64,000 nucleotides of DNA from JASJAR01 sp038530285 (GCA_038530285.1 JBCBCY010000005.1:145075-209074), one strand, 5' to 3'. Numbered from the stretch's first letter, positions 1-9,109 are shown. Made by a program: numbers and translations. The notes: a model not told the origin generated them from the sequence alone.

Positions 1-268
1 GGCGCGACACCTCATAAAGGCCGACGGCCGCAAAGGGGGCGACCAGCGGAAAGCCCAGCGACAAGGTCAGGGTCCAGGCCAGGGTGCCGCCACCAAACAG
101 CACCAACGCCAGACCGGCGACCACATAGACGGCCGAAAACATCAGCCCATAGGTCGGGGCGCGGCGAAAATCCGCGATTCCGGCTTTCAGCGCGGCGGAC
201 AGGTCTGCAAGCGTCATCCGGCCGATTTCGGGCACGGGCGACGGGGCCAGTGGCGGGGTGTCGGTCAT
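1..268 (-). CDS. DUF2189-like integral membrane protein (N-terminal part)
   Basis: The gene runs off the left edge, so only about 89 N-terminal residues are visible, starting at the ATG whose complement is at 266-268. The N-terminus is Pro-rich and soluble (MTDTPPLAPSPVPEIGRM). It is followed by an amphipathic stretch containing DLSAALKAGIADFRRAP and two hydrophobic segments rich in Gly, Leu and Val. This pattern matches the DUF2189 family, membrane proteins of unknown function that are common in Rhodobacterales. The spacing to proB downstream is about 60 bp on the same strand, so the two could be cotranscribed. The family call rests on remembered resemblance and on an incomplete protein. Confidence 0.6.
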   Translation of the reverse strand, partial: MTDTPPLAPSPVPEIGRMTLADLSAALKAGIADFRRAPTYGLMFSAVYVVAGLALVLFGGGTLAWTLTLSLGFPLVAPFAAVGLYEVSR

Positions 269-329
269 GGTTTGCCTCCCTCGACGCGGTGGCGCCAGTA
301 TGGGCGCGCAGCCTGACCGGGCTCAAGTG

Positions 330-1430
330 TCAGATGGCAAGATCGTCGCGGTGGATCAGGGCCGCACGGGCCGGATAGCCCAGAATGGCTTCGATATCGC
401 CGGTGCGTTGGCCGGCGATGCGGCGGGCGTCCTGGGCGGTGTAGCGTGCCAGACCGATGCCCAGCCGCGCCCCATCGGGGGCCAGAATGGCGACCGGGTC
501 GCCGCGCCCGAAGGTCCCGGCGACGCCGGTCACCCCGGCAGGCAGAAGCGATTTCCCCTTTGCCAGGGCCGCGACAGCGCCGGCATCGAGCGTCACCTCG
601 CCCCGGGGTTTCATCGCTGCAATCCAGGATTTATACGCCCGCGCCGGATCGGTTTTGGGCCGAAACCACGTCGCCCGCCCGCCGGCATCAAGCGCTTTCA
701 AGGGGTTCAACCCCGACCCTTGCGCAATCACCATGGCCGCCCCCGCCGCGGTTGCCGTGCGCGCCGCGATGACCTTGGTTTTCATACCGCCCTTGGACAG
801 GCCGGACCCGACATCGCCGGCCATCGCCTCGATCCGGGGGGTGATTTCAGTGATCTCCGGCAGGTGCGTGGCTGCGGCATCGTCGCGCGGGTTGGCGGTG
901 TAAAGCCCATCGACATCCGACAACAGCACCGCTAGATCCGCCCCCACAGTGGCCGAGATTTGGGCCGCCAACCGGTCGTTGTCGCCAAAGCGGATTTCAT
1001 CGGTGGCGATGGTATCGTTTTCGTTCACCACCGGCACCACGCCAAGCGACAACAGCTGTTCAAGCGTGGCGCGCGAATTCAGATAGCGGCGGCGATCTTC
1101 GCTGTCTTCGAGCGTCAAAAGCACCTGCGCGGTGGTGATCCCATGCGGGGCGAGCGCTTCTTCATAGGCGCGCGCCAGCCGGATCTGGCCGACCGCGGCG
1201 GCGGCTTGGGATTGTTCAAGGGCCAGGACGCCGCCGGGCAGCCCGAGCGCCCGGCGCCCCAGCGCAATAGAGCCCGATGAGACCAGGATCACATCCGCCC
1301 CCTGCCCCCGCAGCCAGGCGACATCTTCGGCCAGCGCGGCGATCCAGTCGTGTTTCAGGCCCGCCTCGCCCACCAGCAAGGACGAGCCGATCTTGACGAC
1401 AATCCGTTTGGACGCGGTTAAGGACGCCAT
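330..1430 (-). CDS. proB: Glutamate 5-kinase
   Basis: ProB phosphorylates L-glutamate to gamma-glutamyl phosphate, the first step of proline synthesis, in the cytosol. The 366-residue protein has the amino-acid-kinase fold at the N-terminus (VVKIGSSLL, then VSSGSIALGRRAL and NENDTIATDEIRFGDND) and a C-terminal PUA domain from about residue 275 (RGEVTLDAGAVAAL onward). The length fits the two-domain family. The start codon lies inside the end of obgE, with a 13-bp overlap, which suggests translational coupling; the obgE-proB order is common in alphaproteobacteria. proA is not next to it in this window. Confidence 0.96.
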   Translation of the reverse strand: MASLTASKRIVVKIGSSLLVGEAGLKHDWIAALAEDVAWLRGQGADVILVSSGSIALGRRALGLPGGVLALEQSQAAAAVGQIRLARAYEEALAPHGITTAQVLLTLEDSEDRRRYLNSRATLEQLLSLGVVPVVNENDTIATDEIRFGDNDRLAAQISATVGADLAVLLSDVDGLYTANPRDDAAATHLPEITEITPRIEAMAGDVGSGLSKGGMKTKVIAARTATAAGAAMVIAQGSGLNPLKALDAGGRATWFRPKTDPARAYKSWIAAMKPRGEVTLDAGAVAALAKGKSLLPAGVTGVAGTFGRGDPVAILAPDGARLGIGLARYTAQDARRIAGQRTGDIEAILGYPARAALIHRDDLAI

Positions 1431-2446
1431 GGGCCATCCTCAATCTCGCGCCCCCCGGCCCGGGCGGCATCAATGGTGGCACGGATCGCACGCAACACGA
1501 GTTCGACCCCTTCACCGGCGGCCCCCGACATCAGGTGCACCGGGCCTGCGACCGCTTCAAGCTCGGCCTGTTTTTCGGCCCTGAGATCATCGGTCAGCGC
1601 GTCGATCTTATTGAGTGCGGTGACCCGGGGTTTGTCGGCCAGCGCACCGCCATAGGCTTGAAGCTCGGTGATGATGGTCTGCCAATCTGCGGCCACATCA
1701 TCTGACGTGCCGTCGACCAGATGCAGCAGAACCGAACAGCGTTCCACATGGCCCAGAAACCGGTCGCCGATGCCGCGGCCCTCATGGGCGCCTTCGATCA
1801 GGCCGGGAATATCGGCCATCACGAATTCGGTCTGGTCAATGCCCACGACGCCCAGATTGGGGTGAAGAGTGGTGAACGGATAATCGGCGATCTTGGGCCG
1901 GGCGTTCGATGTGGCGGCCAGAAAGGTGGATTTGCCCGCATTCGGCAGCCCCAAAAGCCCCGCATCCGCGATCAGTTTCAGCCGCAGCCACAAGGTGCGT
2001 TCCACGCCGGGCTGGCCGGGGTTGGCGCGCCGGGGGGCCTGGTTGGTCGACGACTTGAAATGAAGGTTCCCGAACCCGCCATTGCCGCCCTGGGCCAGAA
2101 GTTCGCGCTGGCCCACCTCCGTGAGGTCAGCAAGCACCGTCTCTTCATCTTCGTCGAGGATTTCCGTGCCCACCGGCACCTGCAAGACGATGCTGTCGCC
2201 GTCCTTGCCAGAACGCTGTTTGCCCATGCCGCCCTGGCCGGTCTTGGCGAAAAAGTGCTGCTGATAGCGAAAATCGATCAGCGTGTTCAGCCCGTCGACG
2301 GCTTCGGCCACCACATCGCCGCCGCGTCCGCCGTCGCCGCCATCGGGGCCGCCGTATTCGATGTACTTCTCGCGCCGGAAGCTGATAGCCCCCGAGCCGC
2401 CGGCGCCAGACCGGATGTAAACCTTGGCGAGATCGAGGAATTTCAT
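1418..2446 (-). CDS. obgE: Obg-family GTPase CgtA/ObgE
   Basis: Essential GTPase that binds the large ribosomal subunit and is linked to ribosome assembly and the stringent response. The 342-residue protein starts with the glycine-rich Obg fold (MKFLDLAKVYIRSGAGGSG, then many GG dipeptides to about residue 155). The G domain follows, with P-loop GLPNAGKST near residue 165, the switch region and DIPGLIEGA, and NKID for guanine specificity. The protein lacks the long C-terminal tail seen in some Obg proteins, as is usual in this group. It sits in a tight minus-strand run: its start overlaps the stop of the upstream double-GNAT gene, and its end overlaps proB. Confidence 0.97.
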   Translation of the reverse strand: MKFLDLAKVYIRSGAGGSGAISFRREKYIEYGGPDGGDGGRGGDVVAEAVDGLNTLIDFRYQQHFFAKTGQGGMGKQRSGKDGDSIVLQVPVGTEILDEDEETVLADLTEVGQRELLAQGGNGGFGNLHFKSSTNQAPRRANPGQPGVERTLWLRLKLIADAGLLGLPNAGKSTFLAATSNARPKIADYPFTTLHPNLGVVGIDQTEFVMADIPGLIEGAHEGRGIGDRFLGHVERCSVLLHLVDGTSDDVAADWQTIITELQAYGGALADKPRVTALNKIDALTDDLRAEKQAELEAVAGPVHLMSGAAGEGVELVLRAIRATIDAARAGGREIEDGPWRP

Positions 2447-3477
2447 GACTTTGCCTGATACGCGTCCCGGGTCAGGCGATACTCGACCACCGGCGCAGGC
2501 TCAAGGCGTGCTTGAGAGGTCCCGGGATGTTCATCGACGAATGTGAAGCCCTGTTTCAGGATCACATTGCCCGAAGCGGGGTTGTCGGCGAAATGTTCGG
2601 CATGGATCGCCGAGACGGGGAAGCGGTCGAAAAGTTCGGCCACAAAGGCGGCGGAGGCTTCAGAGGCATAGCCCTTGCCCCAATGATCTTCGCCCAGAAA
2701 GATCATCGCGGTGACCGGGCTGCCGCCGCAGCCAATGCAGCCGATCAATTCGCCTGCTGGCCCTTCGATGCCCAAAAGAAAGCCCGGCACCCCGCGCCAG
2801 CGGCGCTGGTTGATGAACGACTTGGCGGTCGCGACGGTAAAACTTTCAGGGATCGAAGACACCATGCGGGCCACGGCGGGCGTTGTGAGGTCCACCAGCG
2901 CGTGGGCGTCCGAGCGGGTCAACTCGCGCAGGCGCAACCGTTCGGTGGACACATCAAAGCCCGCGCGCGCTTGCCAGTCTTCGCGGGTCAGGCGCAACTC
3001 GCGGCAGTCGACGGTCTGGTTGAGTGCGAGCGCGTTCATCTGGATCACCCCTTCGGGTCGAAACCCAAGGCAGCGCAGCACCAGTTCAGAGCGGGCGTTG
3101 TCGAGATAATGCCGCGCGATCATGTCGCCGCGCTGGGGGTCGTCAAACCAGTGGGTCAGCGCGGCCTGTGCGGCTTCAAACGCGAAGCCCTGGCCCCAGG
3201 CGGACCGGGCGAGCCAATAGCCCAGATCATCTTTCAGCGAGATCACCCCGACGAGCCGGCCCTGGTGGTCGATCGCCCAGGTCAGGTCGCCGCCGGCGTC
3301 AGCGATGAACGCGCGCGCATCTGCCGGCCCATAGGGATAGGGCACCTGGCTCAGCCAGCGCACCACGTCGTAGTTGCCGACCCCGTCCACAATCGCATCA
3401 ATATCGTCAGCGCCCAAAGGGCGAAGCACCAACCGCGGGGTGTCAATCCGCGGCACGGAGGTGAGCGTGTCAGTCAA
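2443..3477 (-). CDS. Tandem GNAT-domain acetyltransferase
   Basis: This 344-residue protein contains two GNAT N-acetyltransferase domains of the RimJ/RimL type. The first begins with IDTPRLVLRPLGADD near residue 10 and reaches the acetyl-CoA segment around YWLARSAWGQGFAFEA and CLGFRPEG. The second begins with VSTERLRLRELTRSDAH near residue 175 and has EDHWGKGYASEASAAFV and the tail ILKQGFTFVDE. Acceptor substrates of such proteins (ribosomal proteins, amino acids, small amines) cannot be read from sequence. The tandem arrangement is less usual than a single domain and suggests an internal duplication. It overlaps both the upstream single GNAT gene and obgE by a few bases, so the three are probably one transcript. 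Confidence 0.85.
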   Translation of the reverse strand: MTDTLTSVPRIDTPRLVLRPLGADDIDAIVDGVGNYDVVRWLSQVPYPYGPADARAFIADAGGDLTWAIDHQGRLVGVISLKDDLGYWLARSAWGQGFAFEAAQAALTHWFDDPQRGDMIARHYLDNARSELVLRCLGFRPEGVIQMNALALNQTVDCRELRLTREDWQARAGFDVSTERLRLRELTRSDAHALVDLTTPAVARMVSSIPESFTVATAKSFINQRRWRGVPGFLLGIEGPAGELIGCIGCGGSPVTAMIFLGEDHWGKGYASEASAAFVAELFDRFPVSAIHAEHFADNPASGNVILKQGFTFVDEHPGTSQARLEPAPVVEYRLTRDAYQAKS

Positions 3478-4009
3478 GCTTCAGCAAATAGGTCCATGTG
3501 GGCACGGTTTGCCCGCGCGCAACCGAGAAGGCTTCGGCATCGCCGATATAGTCAAACCCGGCGTTTGTCAGCACCCGGGCCGACCCTGGGTTGTCCTGGA
3601 AAACGCACGCAAAGTAGGTGCGCGCCTTTTGCGGGTTGGCCGTGATCAGGCCGCGAACGGCTTCGGATGCAAGACCGGTGTTCCAGAACGCCGGTGCCAC
3701 CCAATAGGACACTTCGGATTGCTCGCGGTCCATGCGTTGCAGCGTTATCAGTCCCAAAAGCTCTGACAGGCCCGCGACCGTGCCGTCCAGCGCCCAGATA
3801 TCTTCGGTCCGCTCAGGCGCGGTTGCGCGGGAAATCAACGCCTCGGCCGCGCCGGGCGGATAGGGATGCGGCAGCGTCTGGGTGGCTTCTGCGACGCGCT
3901 GATCGGCGGCGTAAAGCGACAACAGCCCGGCATCGGACTTCCGCAAGGGGCGCAGGACAAGGCGATCGGTATCGATCGTGGCCTGATCAACAACAGCTTC
4001 AAACTTCAT
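3470..4009 (-). CDS. GNAT-family N-acetyltransferase
   Basis: Single-domain GNAT acetyltransferase of 179 residues, most like the RimJ/RimL group that acetylates N-terminal or side-chain amines using acetyl-CoA. The opening IDTDRLVLRPLRKSDAGLL near residue 13 is the typical beta1-alpha1 region. SYWVAPAFWNTGLASEAV and NAGFDYIGD mark the acetyl-CoA binding core. It lies immediately upstream of, and overlaps by 8 bp, a gene with two further GNAT domains. This gives three related domains in a row, which suggests local duplication. The substrate is unknown. Confidence 0.85.
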   Translation of the reverse strand: MKFEAVVDQATIDTDRLVLRPLRKSDAGLLSLYAADQRVAEATQTLPHPYPPGAAEALISRATAPERTEDIWALDGTVAGLSELLGLITLQRMDREQSEVSYWVAPAFWNTGLASEAVRGLITANPQKARTYFACVFQDNPGSARVLTNAGFDYIGDAEAFSVARGQTVPTWTYLLKLD

Positions 4010-4074
4010 ATGTCCATCTCCTCTGTCTGGACAGACCGGAACACCGGCGTATCGCCTCCCCCTTGGCGATCTTT

Positions 4075-4114
4075 TAAAAAATCGAAGGGGGATCGGCGGG
4101 TTGCCGATCCCCCT
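4075..4114 (-). terminator. Rho-independent terminator of rplU-rpmA
   Basis: A perfect 12-bp inverted repeat (AGGGGGATCGGC at 4086-4097 and its complement at 4103-4114, loop GGGTT) lies 24 bp past the rpmA stop. Read on the minus strand it is followed by TTCGATTTTTTAAAA, the U-tract expected of an intrinsic terminator. It separates the ribosomal-protein transcript from the GNAT genes downstream. Confidence 0.9.
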
Positions 4115-4137
4115 AGATAAAATGTCTTAGGGTCGGC

Positions 4138-4407
4138 TTACTCAGCAGCCTCGGCGCGCGGCAGAACCGAAATAAAGGTGCGTCCTTTGAGGCCCTTGTG
4201 GAACTGCACAGCACCGTCGACCACCGCAAAGATCGTGTGATCCTTGCCCATGCCGACGCCCTCGCCCGGCCACCACTTGGTGCCGCGCTGACGCACGATG
4301 ATGTTGCCCGGGATCACGGCCTGGCCGCCGAATTTCTTCACACCAAGGCGGCGACCGGCTGAATCGCGGCCATTGCGGCTGGAACCACCTGCTTTTTTAT
4401 GTGCCAT
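4138..4407 (-). CDS. rpmA: 50S ribosomal protein L27
   Basis: L27 is a small basic protein of the large ribosomal subunit whose N-terminus reaches the peptidyl-transferase centre. The 89-residue product starts MAHKKAGGSSRNGRDSAGRR and contains VIPGNIIVRQRGTKWWPG and GVGMGKDHTIFA, all canonical. It follows rplU with only a 6-bp gap and is closed by the terminator just downstream, giving a two-gene rplU-rpmA operon. Confidence 0.98.
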   Translation of the reverse strand: MAHKKAGGSSRNGRDSAGRRLGVKKFGGQAVIPGNIIVRQRGTKWWPGEGVGMGKDHTIFAVVDGAVQFHKGLKGRTFISVLPRAEAAE

Positions 4408-4413
4408 CTGGTC

Positions 4414-5103
4414 TTACTCCTTTTCAGCGTCGAACTGAGCGGCCTGAGCCAGCCAGTCGTCACGTTCAATACGGCCTTTGAATGACAGTTTGTCGTCAAA
4501 GTCAGCAATGTCTTCAGGCGTCCAGGCTGCGATCTGCGCAAACGTGGTGACCCCGAAGCCGTGCAGCTTCTTTTCCAGCGCAGGGCCGACGCCCGAAATC
4601 CGCTTGAGATCATCTGCGCCGGCTGCGGCCTTTTTCGGCGCGGCTTTCTTGGGCTCTGCCTTTGGCGCGGCCTTGGCGGCCTCAGCTTTGGGTTCAGCCT
4701 TCTTCGCGGCGGCCTTTTTCGGGGCCGGGGCCGCCGCAACGGCAACCGCACCGGCTGCACCGGCACCAATGGCGGCTTTCACGCCGGATTTGTCCGCGCC
4801 TTTTTCAAGGATCGTCGTGACCTTCAACAGCGTCAAGCTCTGGCGGTGGCCTTTGGTCCGCTTGGACGAGTGCTTGCGGCGGCGTTTGACAAAGTGGATG
4901 ACCTTGTCACCCTTGATCTGGTCGATGACCTCGGCCTGGACGCCGGCACCTTCCACGAAAGGCGTGCCGACATTCGCGCCGACCATCAGCACATCGTTGA
5001 ATTGAACTGTATCACCCGCCGCGGCGGCGAGTTTTTCGACTTTGAGCACATCGCCGGACTGAACCCGGTATTGCTTGCCGCCGGTTTTGAGAACCGCAAA
5101 CAT
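4414..5103 (-). CDS. rplU: 50S ribosomal protein L21 with C-terminal helix-hairpin-helix extension
   Basis: Residues 1-103 are a standard L21 (MFAVLKTGGKQYRVQSGDVL, then HFVKRRRKHSSKRTKGHRQ, a 23S rRNA-binding protein). I chose the ATG at 5103 because the L21 fold begins there; an in-frame upstream ATG would add residues unlike L21. The protein is 229 residues, about twice the usual length. After L21 comes a low-complexity Ala/Lys/Pro/Glu linker of roughly 60 residues. A folded tail of about 65 residues follows, with DDLKRISGVGPALEKKLHGFGV, a helix-hairpin-helix motif as found in nucleic-acid-binding proteins. Such extended L21 proteins are known in Rhodobacterales; the role of the tail is not known to me. 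Confidence 0.95.
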   Translation of the reverse strand: MFAVLKTGGKQYRVQSGDVLKVEKLAAAAGDTVQFNDVLMVGANVGTPFVEGAGVQAEVIDQIKGDKVIHFVKRRRKHSSKRTKGHRQSLTLLKVTTILEKGADKSGVKAAIGAGAAGAVAVAAAPAPKKAAAKKAEPKAEAAKAAPKAEPKKAAPKKAAAGADDLKRISGVGPALEKKLHGFGVTTFAQIAAWTPEDIADFDDKLSFKGRIERDDWLAQAAQFDAEKE

Positions 5104-5311
5104 CTGTCTTTTCCTTCGTAACCCGCGTCCTTTGGCCCCTGAACCAGGTGTTCTCGGCACGTTTTGGTAGCGTGCCGCCTCGGACTGCGCGCCCCTGTCG
5201 GAGCGATATTCATAGATGATGTGGCGCCGTTGTGGAGCCAGAGGCGCTTATTTGGTGAAACCCGTGTTCAAAGTCAAGCCAAAAGGCCTGAGCATACCCC
5301 CTGCCCGGTCC

Positions 5312-6139
5312 CTAGATGTCTTCGCCCTGCATGTAGATGGCCGCCGCCGTGCCCATATCGCGGGAGATATCGACGAACAGGACATCAAACGCGCCCATCA
5401 GGGCGGTGTTCAAGGCCTGACCAGCCTCTGATTCCGACATCGCGATATAGGCTACGAGATCAGCGTCCGACAAAGGTTCGAACGCGAGGGTCAAGAACGG
5501 ATAGACCCAGTCGCGGGTATTGGCGCGAATTTCGGTTTCCTGTTCCCAGACCAGCGACATGATGCGGTCGGGCGTCAGGCCAAGTGCTTCGCTGTCCCCG
5601 GTTGCAAGACCTTCGTAAAACGCCAGGCTGGAATTCATCGTGCCTGCGACATTCGCCTCGATCAGGTCGTTGACGGTCACGAAACGCTCGATGATGTCAA
5701 GGCGCGGGTCAATCTCGCCTTCCAGATCCTGCCAGATCTGCTTGGCGGTGGCTTCGACATCTTCATCCAGAAGGGCGCGCCGGGCGGAGACTTCGAAATT
5801 GGTGATCTCGCGCCCCTGCTCGGACCCGAAAAAGGCGATCAACGGGGCGATATGGCGCGGCTCCAGCCGGCGCTCGAATTCGGTGAGAAACTCGGTCTCC
5901 ATCCGCTCGACGCTGTAAATCCGCGCGACCACGCGCGGCCACCCGGCCCCGCTTGAATTGCCCAGCATATCGGCGCCGAGTTCATCGCCGTAGGCCACGC
6001 CTTCAAGCTGCATGATCTCGATCAGCTCATCCATGCGCATCGTTTCATACAATGTGCGCAGGTTTTCCGCGCTGGCGGCAGACACGCTTAGGACGAAAGC
6101 CGCGAGCGAGACGGCGAAACGATGCAAAATCCTGGCCAT
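5312..6139 (-). CDS. Secreted DUF2059 domain protein
   Basis: A 275-residue protein with a clear Sec signal peptide (ILHRFAVSLAAFVLSVSAASA, cleavage probably before ENLRT). The mature part is mostly helical and acidic. It contains DWVYPFLTLAFEPLSDADLVAYIAM near residue 215, which resembles the DUF2059 pattern of periplasmic proteins of unknown function. No catalytic motif is visible. It is the last gene before tRNA-Ser and is separated from rplU by about 200 bp, in which I see no further gene. Confidence 0.7.
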   Translation of the reverse strand: MARILHRFAVSLAAFVLSVSAASAENLRTLYETMRMDELIEIMQLEGVAYGDELGADMLGNSSGAGWPRVVARIYSVERMETEFLTEFERRLEPRHIAPLIAFFGSEQGREITNFEVSARRALLDEDVEATAKQIWQDLEGEIDPRLDIIERFVTVNDLIEANVAGTMNSSLAFYEGLATGDSEALGLTPDRIMSLVWEQETEIRANTRDWVYPFLTLAFEPLSDADLVAYIAMSESEAGQALNTALMGAFDVLFVDISRDMGTAAAIYMQGEDI

Positions 6140-6260
6140 GATCGATCCTTATATGGTCACGTGGCACAACATAGGTGCGTAATGCGGCAACTCAAAGGCC
6201 TTCGATAAGGACTTGCGAAGTCGTGAACCTTGCGGTACCCCGCCCGCCTGTGACCCCCGC

Positions 6261-6350
6261 GGAGAGGTGCCGGAGTGGTCGAACGGGGCGGTCTCGAAAA
6301 CCGTTGTGGGTGCAAGCCCACCCAGGGTTCGAATCCCTGTCTCTCCGCCA
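6261..6350 (+). tRNA. tRNA-Ser (anticodon CGA)
   Basis: The 90-nt gene folds as a class II tRNA. Acceptor GGAGAGG pairs with TCTCTCC near the 3' end, the anticodon loop CTCGAAA reads CGA, there is a long variable arm (GTGGGTGCAAGCCCAC), the T loop is GGTTCGAATCC, and the discriminator G is followed by an encoded CCA. The long variable arm and discriminator G are typical of tRNA-Ser. Confidence 0.97.
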
Positions 6351-6493
6351 CTTTGACCGGCATATTTCTGTTTTTTGTTTTCAATCAATGCTTTGCGCGG
6401 CGTTGTTGAAGTTGCTTTCAAGCCCTCGCCCCCGCGTGCCGGTCACCGCCGCAAAGGGTGATCGTGGATCAAGCGGACATGAAACGGACGGGC

Positions 6494-8206
6494 CTAACCG
6501 GGGGGCGCGACCGGCTTCATCTGGACATCGGGGTTGGGTGTCAGGGACAAAAGCGTACGGCTGTAAGGCGCGGTCGGGTTTGCAAAAAACGCCTCTGACG
6601 CGGCGGTTTCGACGACGCGGCCGTCTTTCAGCACGGTGATATCATCACTCATCTGCCGGACGACGGCCAGGTTGTGGCTGATAAACAAGATTGTCAGGCC
6701 AAACCGCGCCTGAAGGTCCTTGAGAAGGTTCAGGACCTGCGCCTGAATCGACACATCAAGCGCACTTGTGGGCTCATCACAGATCAACACCCGGGGACGC
6801 GCCAGAAGTGAGCGTGCCACGGCGATCCGTTGGCGTTGACCGCCCGAGAACTGGTGGGGGTAGCGGTCAATCGCATCGCCCGTGAGCCCCACGAGGTCCA
6901 GCATGGCCGCCGCCAGATCGCGGCGCCGGGCCCGGTCGTGTTCCAACCCGTAAAGCCACAAGGGTTCGGTCAGGATTTCGCCGATCCTGTGGCGACTGTT
7001 GAGACTGCTGAAGGGGTCCTGGAACACCATCTGGATGACCCGGCGCGACGGATCCTTTCGGCCCCGTTGCCGCGCCAGGGCCAGGGGCGCGTCGCGCAGG
7101 CTGAGCCGGCCCGATGACGGTTGCACCAGCCCGGTGAGCACCTTGGCGATGGTCGATTTGCCGGACCCGCTTTCCCCCACAAGCCCCATCACGCTACCCG
7201 GGCGCAGGCGCATGGACACATTATCAAGCGCGACGAAGACATCGGGTTTTCGAAACAGGCTTTCGCGTGCGCCGGTGAACCGGACGGTGATATTGTCCAC
7301 CGCGACCCCGTCGCCCAGAGCCTCCTGCCCCGATTTCAGCCAGGCTTCGGCCTCGGCGGCGCGCGGGCCTGGGCGTGTCGCCTGATCGTCGTCATCACCC
7401 GCGGGCAAAACGAAGCGGTCCAGCTTGACATCAAGCCGGGGCACCGCGGCCATCAGACCTTGGGTGTAGCGATGGGTCGGCGCGTGCAAGACGCGATCTG
7501 TGGGCCCGCTTTCCATGACCTTTCCATGGCGCAAGACCGTGACGTTATCGGTGATCTGCGCGATCACGCCGATGTCGTGGGTGATCAGCAAAAACCCGAT
7601 CCCGCGGGTCTTGGCCAGCCGCTGGATCAGGTCGAGGACCTGCGATTGAACCGCGACGTCCAGCGCCGTTGTCGGCTCGTCGGCGATGATCAATTCGGGG
7701 TTCGTGCACAGCGCCAGTGCGATCACCACGCGTTGGCGCATCCCGCCCGAAAACTGGTGCGGATAGGCCTTGATCCGCTTGGCGGCCCCCGCGATCCCGA
7801 TCTCTTCCAGAAGGTCCACAGACCGGTCACGGGCATCAGACGCGCTGATGTCTTCATGGGCGAGAATGGTCTCGATCAGCTGATCTTCGATCGTCATCAA
7901 GGGGTTGAGACTGGTCTGCGGGTCCTGAAAGATCATCGAGATGCGCTTGCCGCGCAGGCCATGCGCCTGATGGGGGGTCAGGGCACCCAGATCAGTTGTG
8001 CCAAGTGTCAGGCTGCCCCGGGCCACGTACCCCGGCGGCTGCAAAAGGCCGATGATCGCCGCCCCGATGGTGGATTTCCCAGCCCCGCTTTCGCCCACAA
8101 GCCCGTGGATTTCACCCGCCGCGATGGTCAGGGACACGTCATTGATGGCGGTGAAACTGCCACGGCGGCTAGGGAACTTCACGACCAGGTTTTCAACCCG
8201 CAGCAT
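6494..8206 (-). CDS. Dipeptide/oligopeptide ABC transporter, fused double ATPase subunit
   Basis: Energises uptake of peptides or similar solutes through the adjacent permeases. The 570-residue protein contains two complete OppD/OppF-type ATPase domains in one chain. The first has Walker A GESGAGKST, signature FSGGMRQR and Walker B LIIADEPT; the second has GESGSGKST, FSGGQRQR and VLICDEPTSALD. A linker near residue 270 joins them. I start at ATG 8206, where MLRVENLVVKF begins and where the start overlaps the dppC-like stop as ATGA; longer in-frame extensions upstream are only read-through into the permease gene. It is the last gene of a four-gene importer operon. Confidence 0.93.
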   Translation of the reverse strand: MLRVENLVVKFPSRRGSFTAINDVSLTIAAGEIHGLVGESGAGKSTIGAAIIGLLQPPGYVARGSLTLGTTDLGALTPHQAHGLRGKRISMIFQDPQTSLNPLMTIEDQLIETILAHEDISASDARDRSVDLLEEIGIAGAAKRIKAYPHQFSGGMRQRVVIALALCTNPELIIADEPTTALDVAVQSQVLDLIQRLAKTRGIGFLLITHDIGVIAQITDNVTVLRHGKVMESGPTDRVLHAPTHRYTQGLMAAVPRLDVKLDRFVLPAGDDDDQATRPGPRAAEAEAWLKSGQEALGDGVAVDNITVRFTGARESLFRKPDVFVALDNVSMRLRPGSVMGLVGESGSGKSTIAKVLTGLVQPSSGRLSLRDAPLALARQRGRKDPSRRVIQMVFQDPFSSLNSRHRIGEILTEPLWLYGLEHDRARRRDLAAAMLDLVGLTGDAIDRYPHQFSGGQRQRIAVARSLLARPRVLICDEPTSALDVSIQAQVLNLLKDLQARFGLTILFISHNLAVVRQMSDDITVLKDGRVVETAASEAFFANPTAPYSRTLLSLTPNPDVQMKPVAPPG

Positions 8207-9108
8207 CACCGAAGCCTCGGGTTGAAGATGTCGCGCAAAAAATCCCCCAGCACGTTGATCGACACCACGAGTGCGACCAGAAACAGCGTCGGCACCCATA
8301 AGATCCACCATTCGCCCGACACCAAAAACTGCATGCCGATGCGGATCAGCGTGCCAAGCGACGGGCTGTCGGCGGGCAACCCGATGCCGAGAAACGACAA
8401 GGTTGCTTCCAGCAGGATGGCCGAGGCCAGATCGACCGTCATGATCACCAGCAAGGGGCCCAGAATATTGGGCAGGATATGGCGCAGCATCACGCGCAAC
8501 GGGTGCTGGCCCATGATCATGGCGGCCTGCACGTAGTCCTTGCCCTTTTCGACAAAGACGCTGGCGCGGGCGGTGCGCGCAAAGTTCACCCAAAGCGACA
8601 GCGCGATGGCGATCGTCAGCACCGCCACGCGCAGATCCTGCTGGACCGCCGCGGGGAGGATCCCGCGCGAAATCCCGTCGATCAGAAGGGCCGTCAGGAT
8701 CGCTGGCAAGGCCAGCTGCACATCGGCGATCCGCATGACAATCGCATCAAAGCGCCCGCCGTAATACCCCGCCGCCAGGCCAAGCCCGACGCCCAGAACC
8801 GTGGCGATCACCATCGCCATCAGCCCGATCAACAGCGACAGGCGCGCGCCATAGAGGATTGACGAGACCATGTCGCGGCCCTGATCATCCGTGCCGAGGA
8901 GAAAGCGCGGATCCCCGCCCTGCCAGACGGGCGGCAAAAGCCCATCGATCAGCGAAAAGCTGGCAAGATCATAGGGGTTTGATGCCGCGATCCAGGGGGC
9001 AAAAAGCGCCCCGCCAAGGATCAGCACCGCCGTGATCGCGGCAATGACGGCAGCGGGCGAGCGCAAAAAGTAATAAACGCCGTCAGATTGCAGGAACCGG
9101 GCCAACAT
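8206..9108 (-). CDS. Peptide ABC transporter permease (DppC/OppC type)
   Basis: Inner-membrane permease of the importer, 300 residues. It has an N-terminal transmembrane segment (AVIAAITAVLILGGALFAPW), the periplasmic region containing FLLGTDDQGRDMVSS typical of DppC/OppC, and about five further membrane helices. The cytoplasmic coupling motif around DYVQAAMIMGQHPLRVMLRHILPN is the EAA-like loop that docks onto the ATPase. It partners the DppB-like subunit encoded 1 bp upstream and overlaps the ATPase gene downstream. Confidence 0.92.
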   Translation of the reverse strand: MLARFLQSDGVYYFLRSPAAVIAAITAVLILGGALFAPWIAASNPYDLASFSLIDGLLPPVWQGGDPRFLLGTDDQGRDMVSSILYGARLSLLIGLMAMVIATVLGVGLGLAAGYYGGRFDAIVMRIADVQLALPAILTALLIDGISRGILPAAVQQDLRVAVLTIAIALSLWVNFARTARASVFVEKGKDYVQAAMIMGQHPLRVMLRHILPNILGPLLVIMTVDLASAILLEATLSFLGIGLPADSPSLGTLIRIGMQFLVSGEWWILWVPTLFLVALVVSINVLGDFLRDIFNPRLR

Positions 9109-9109
9109 G

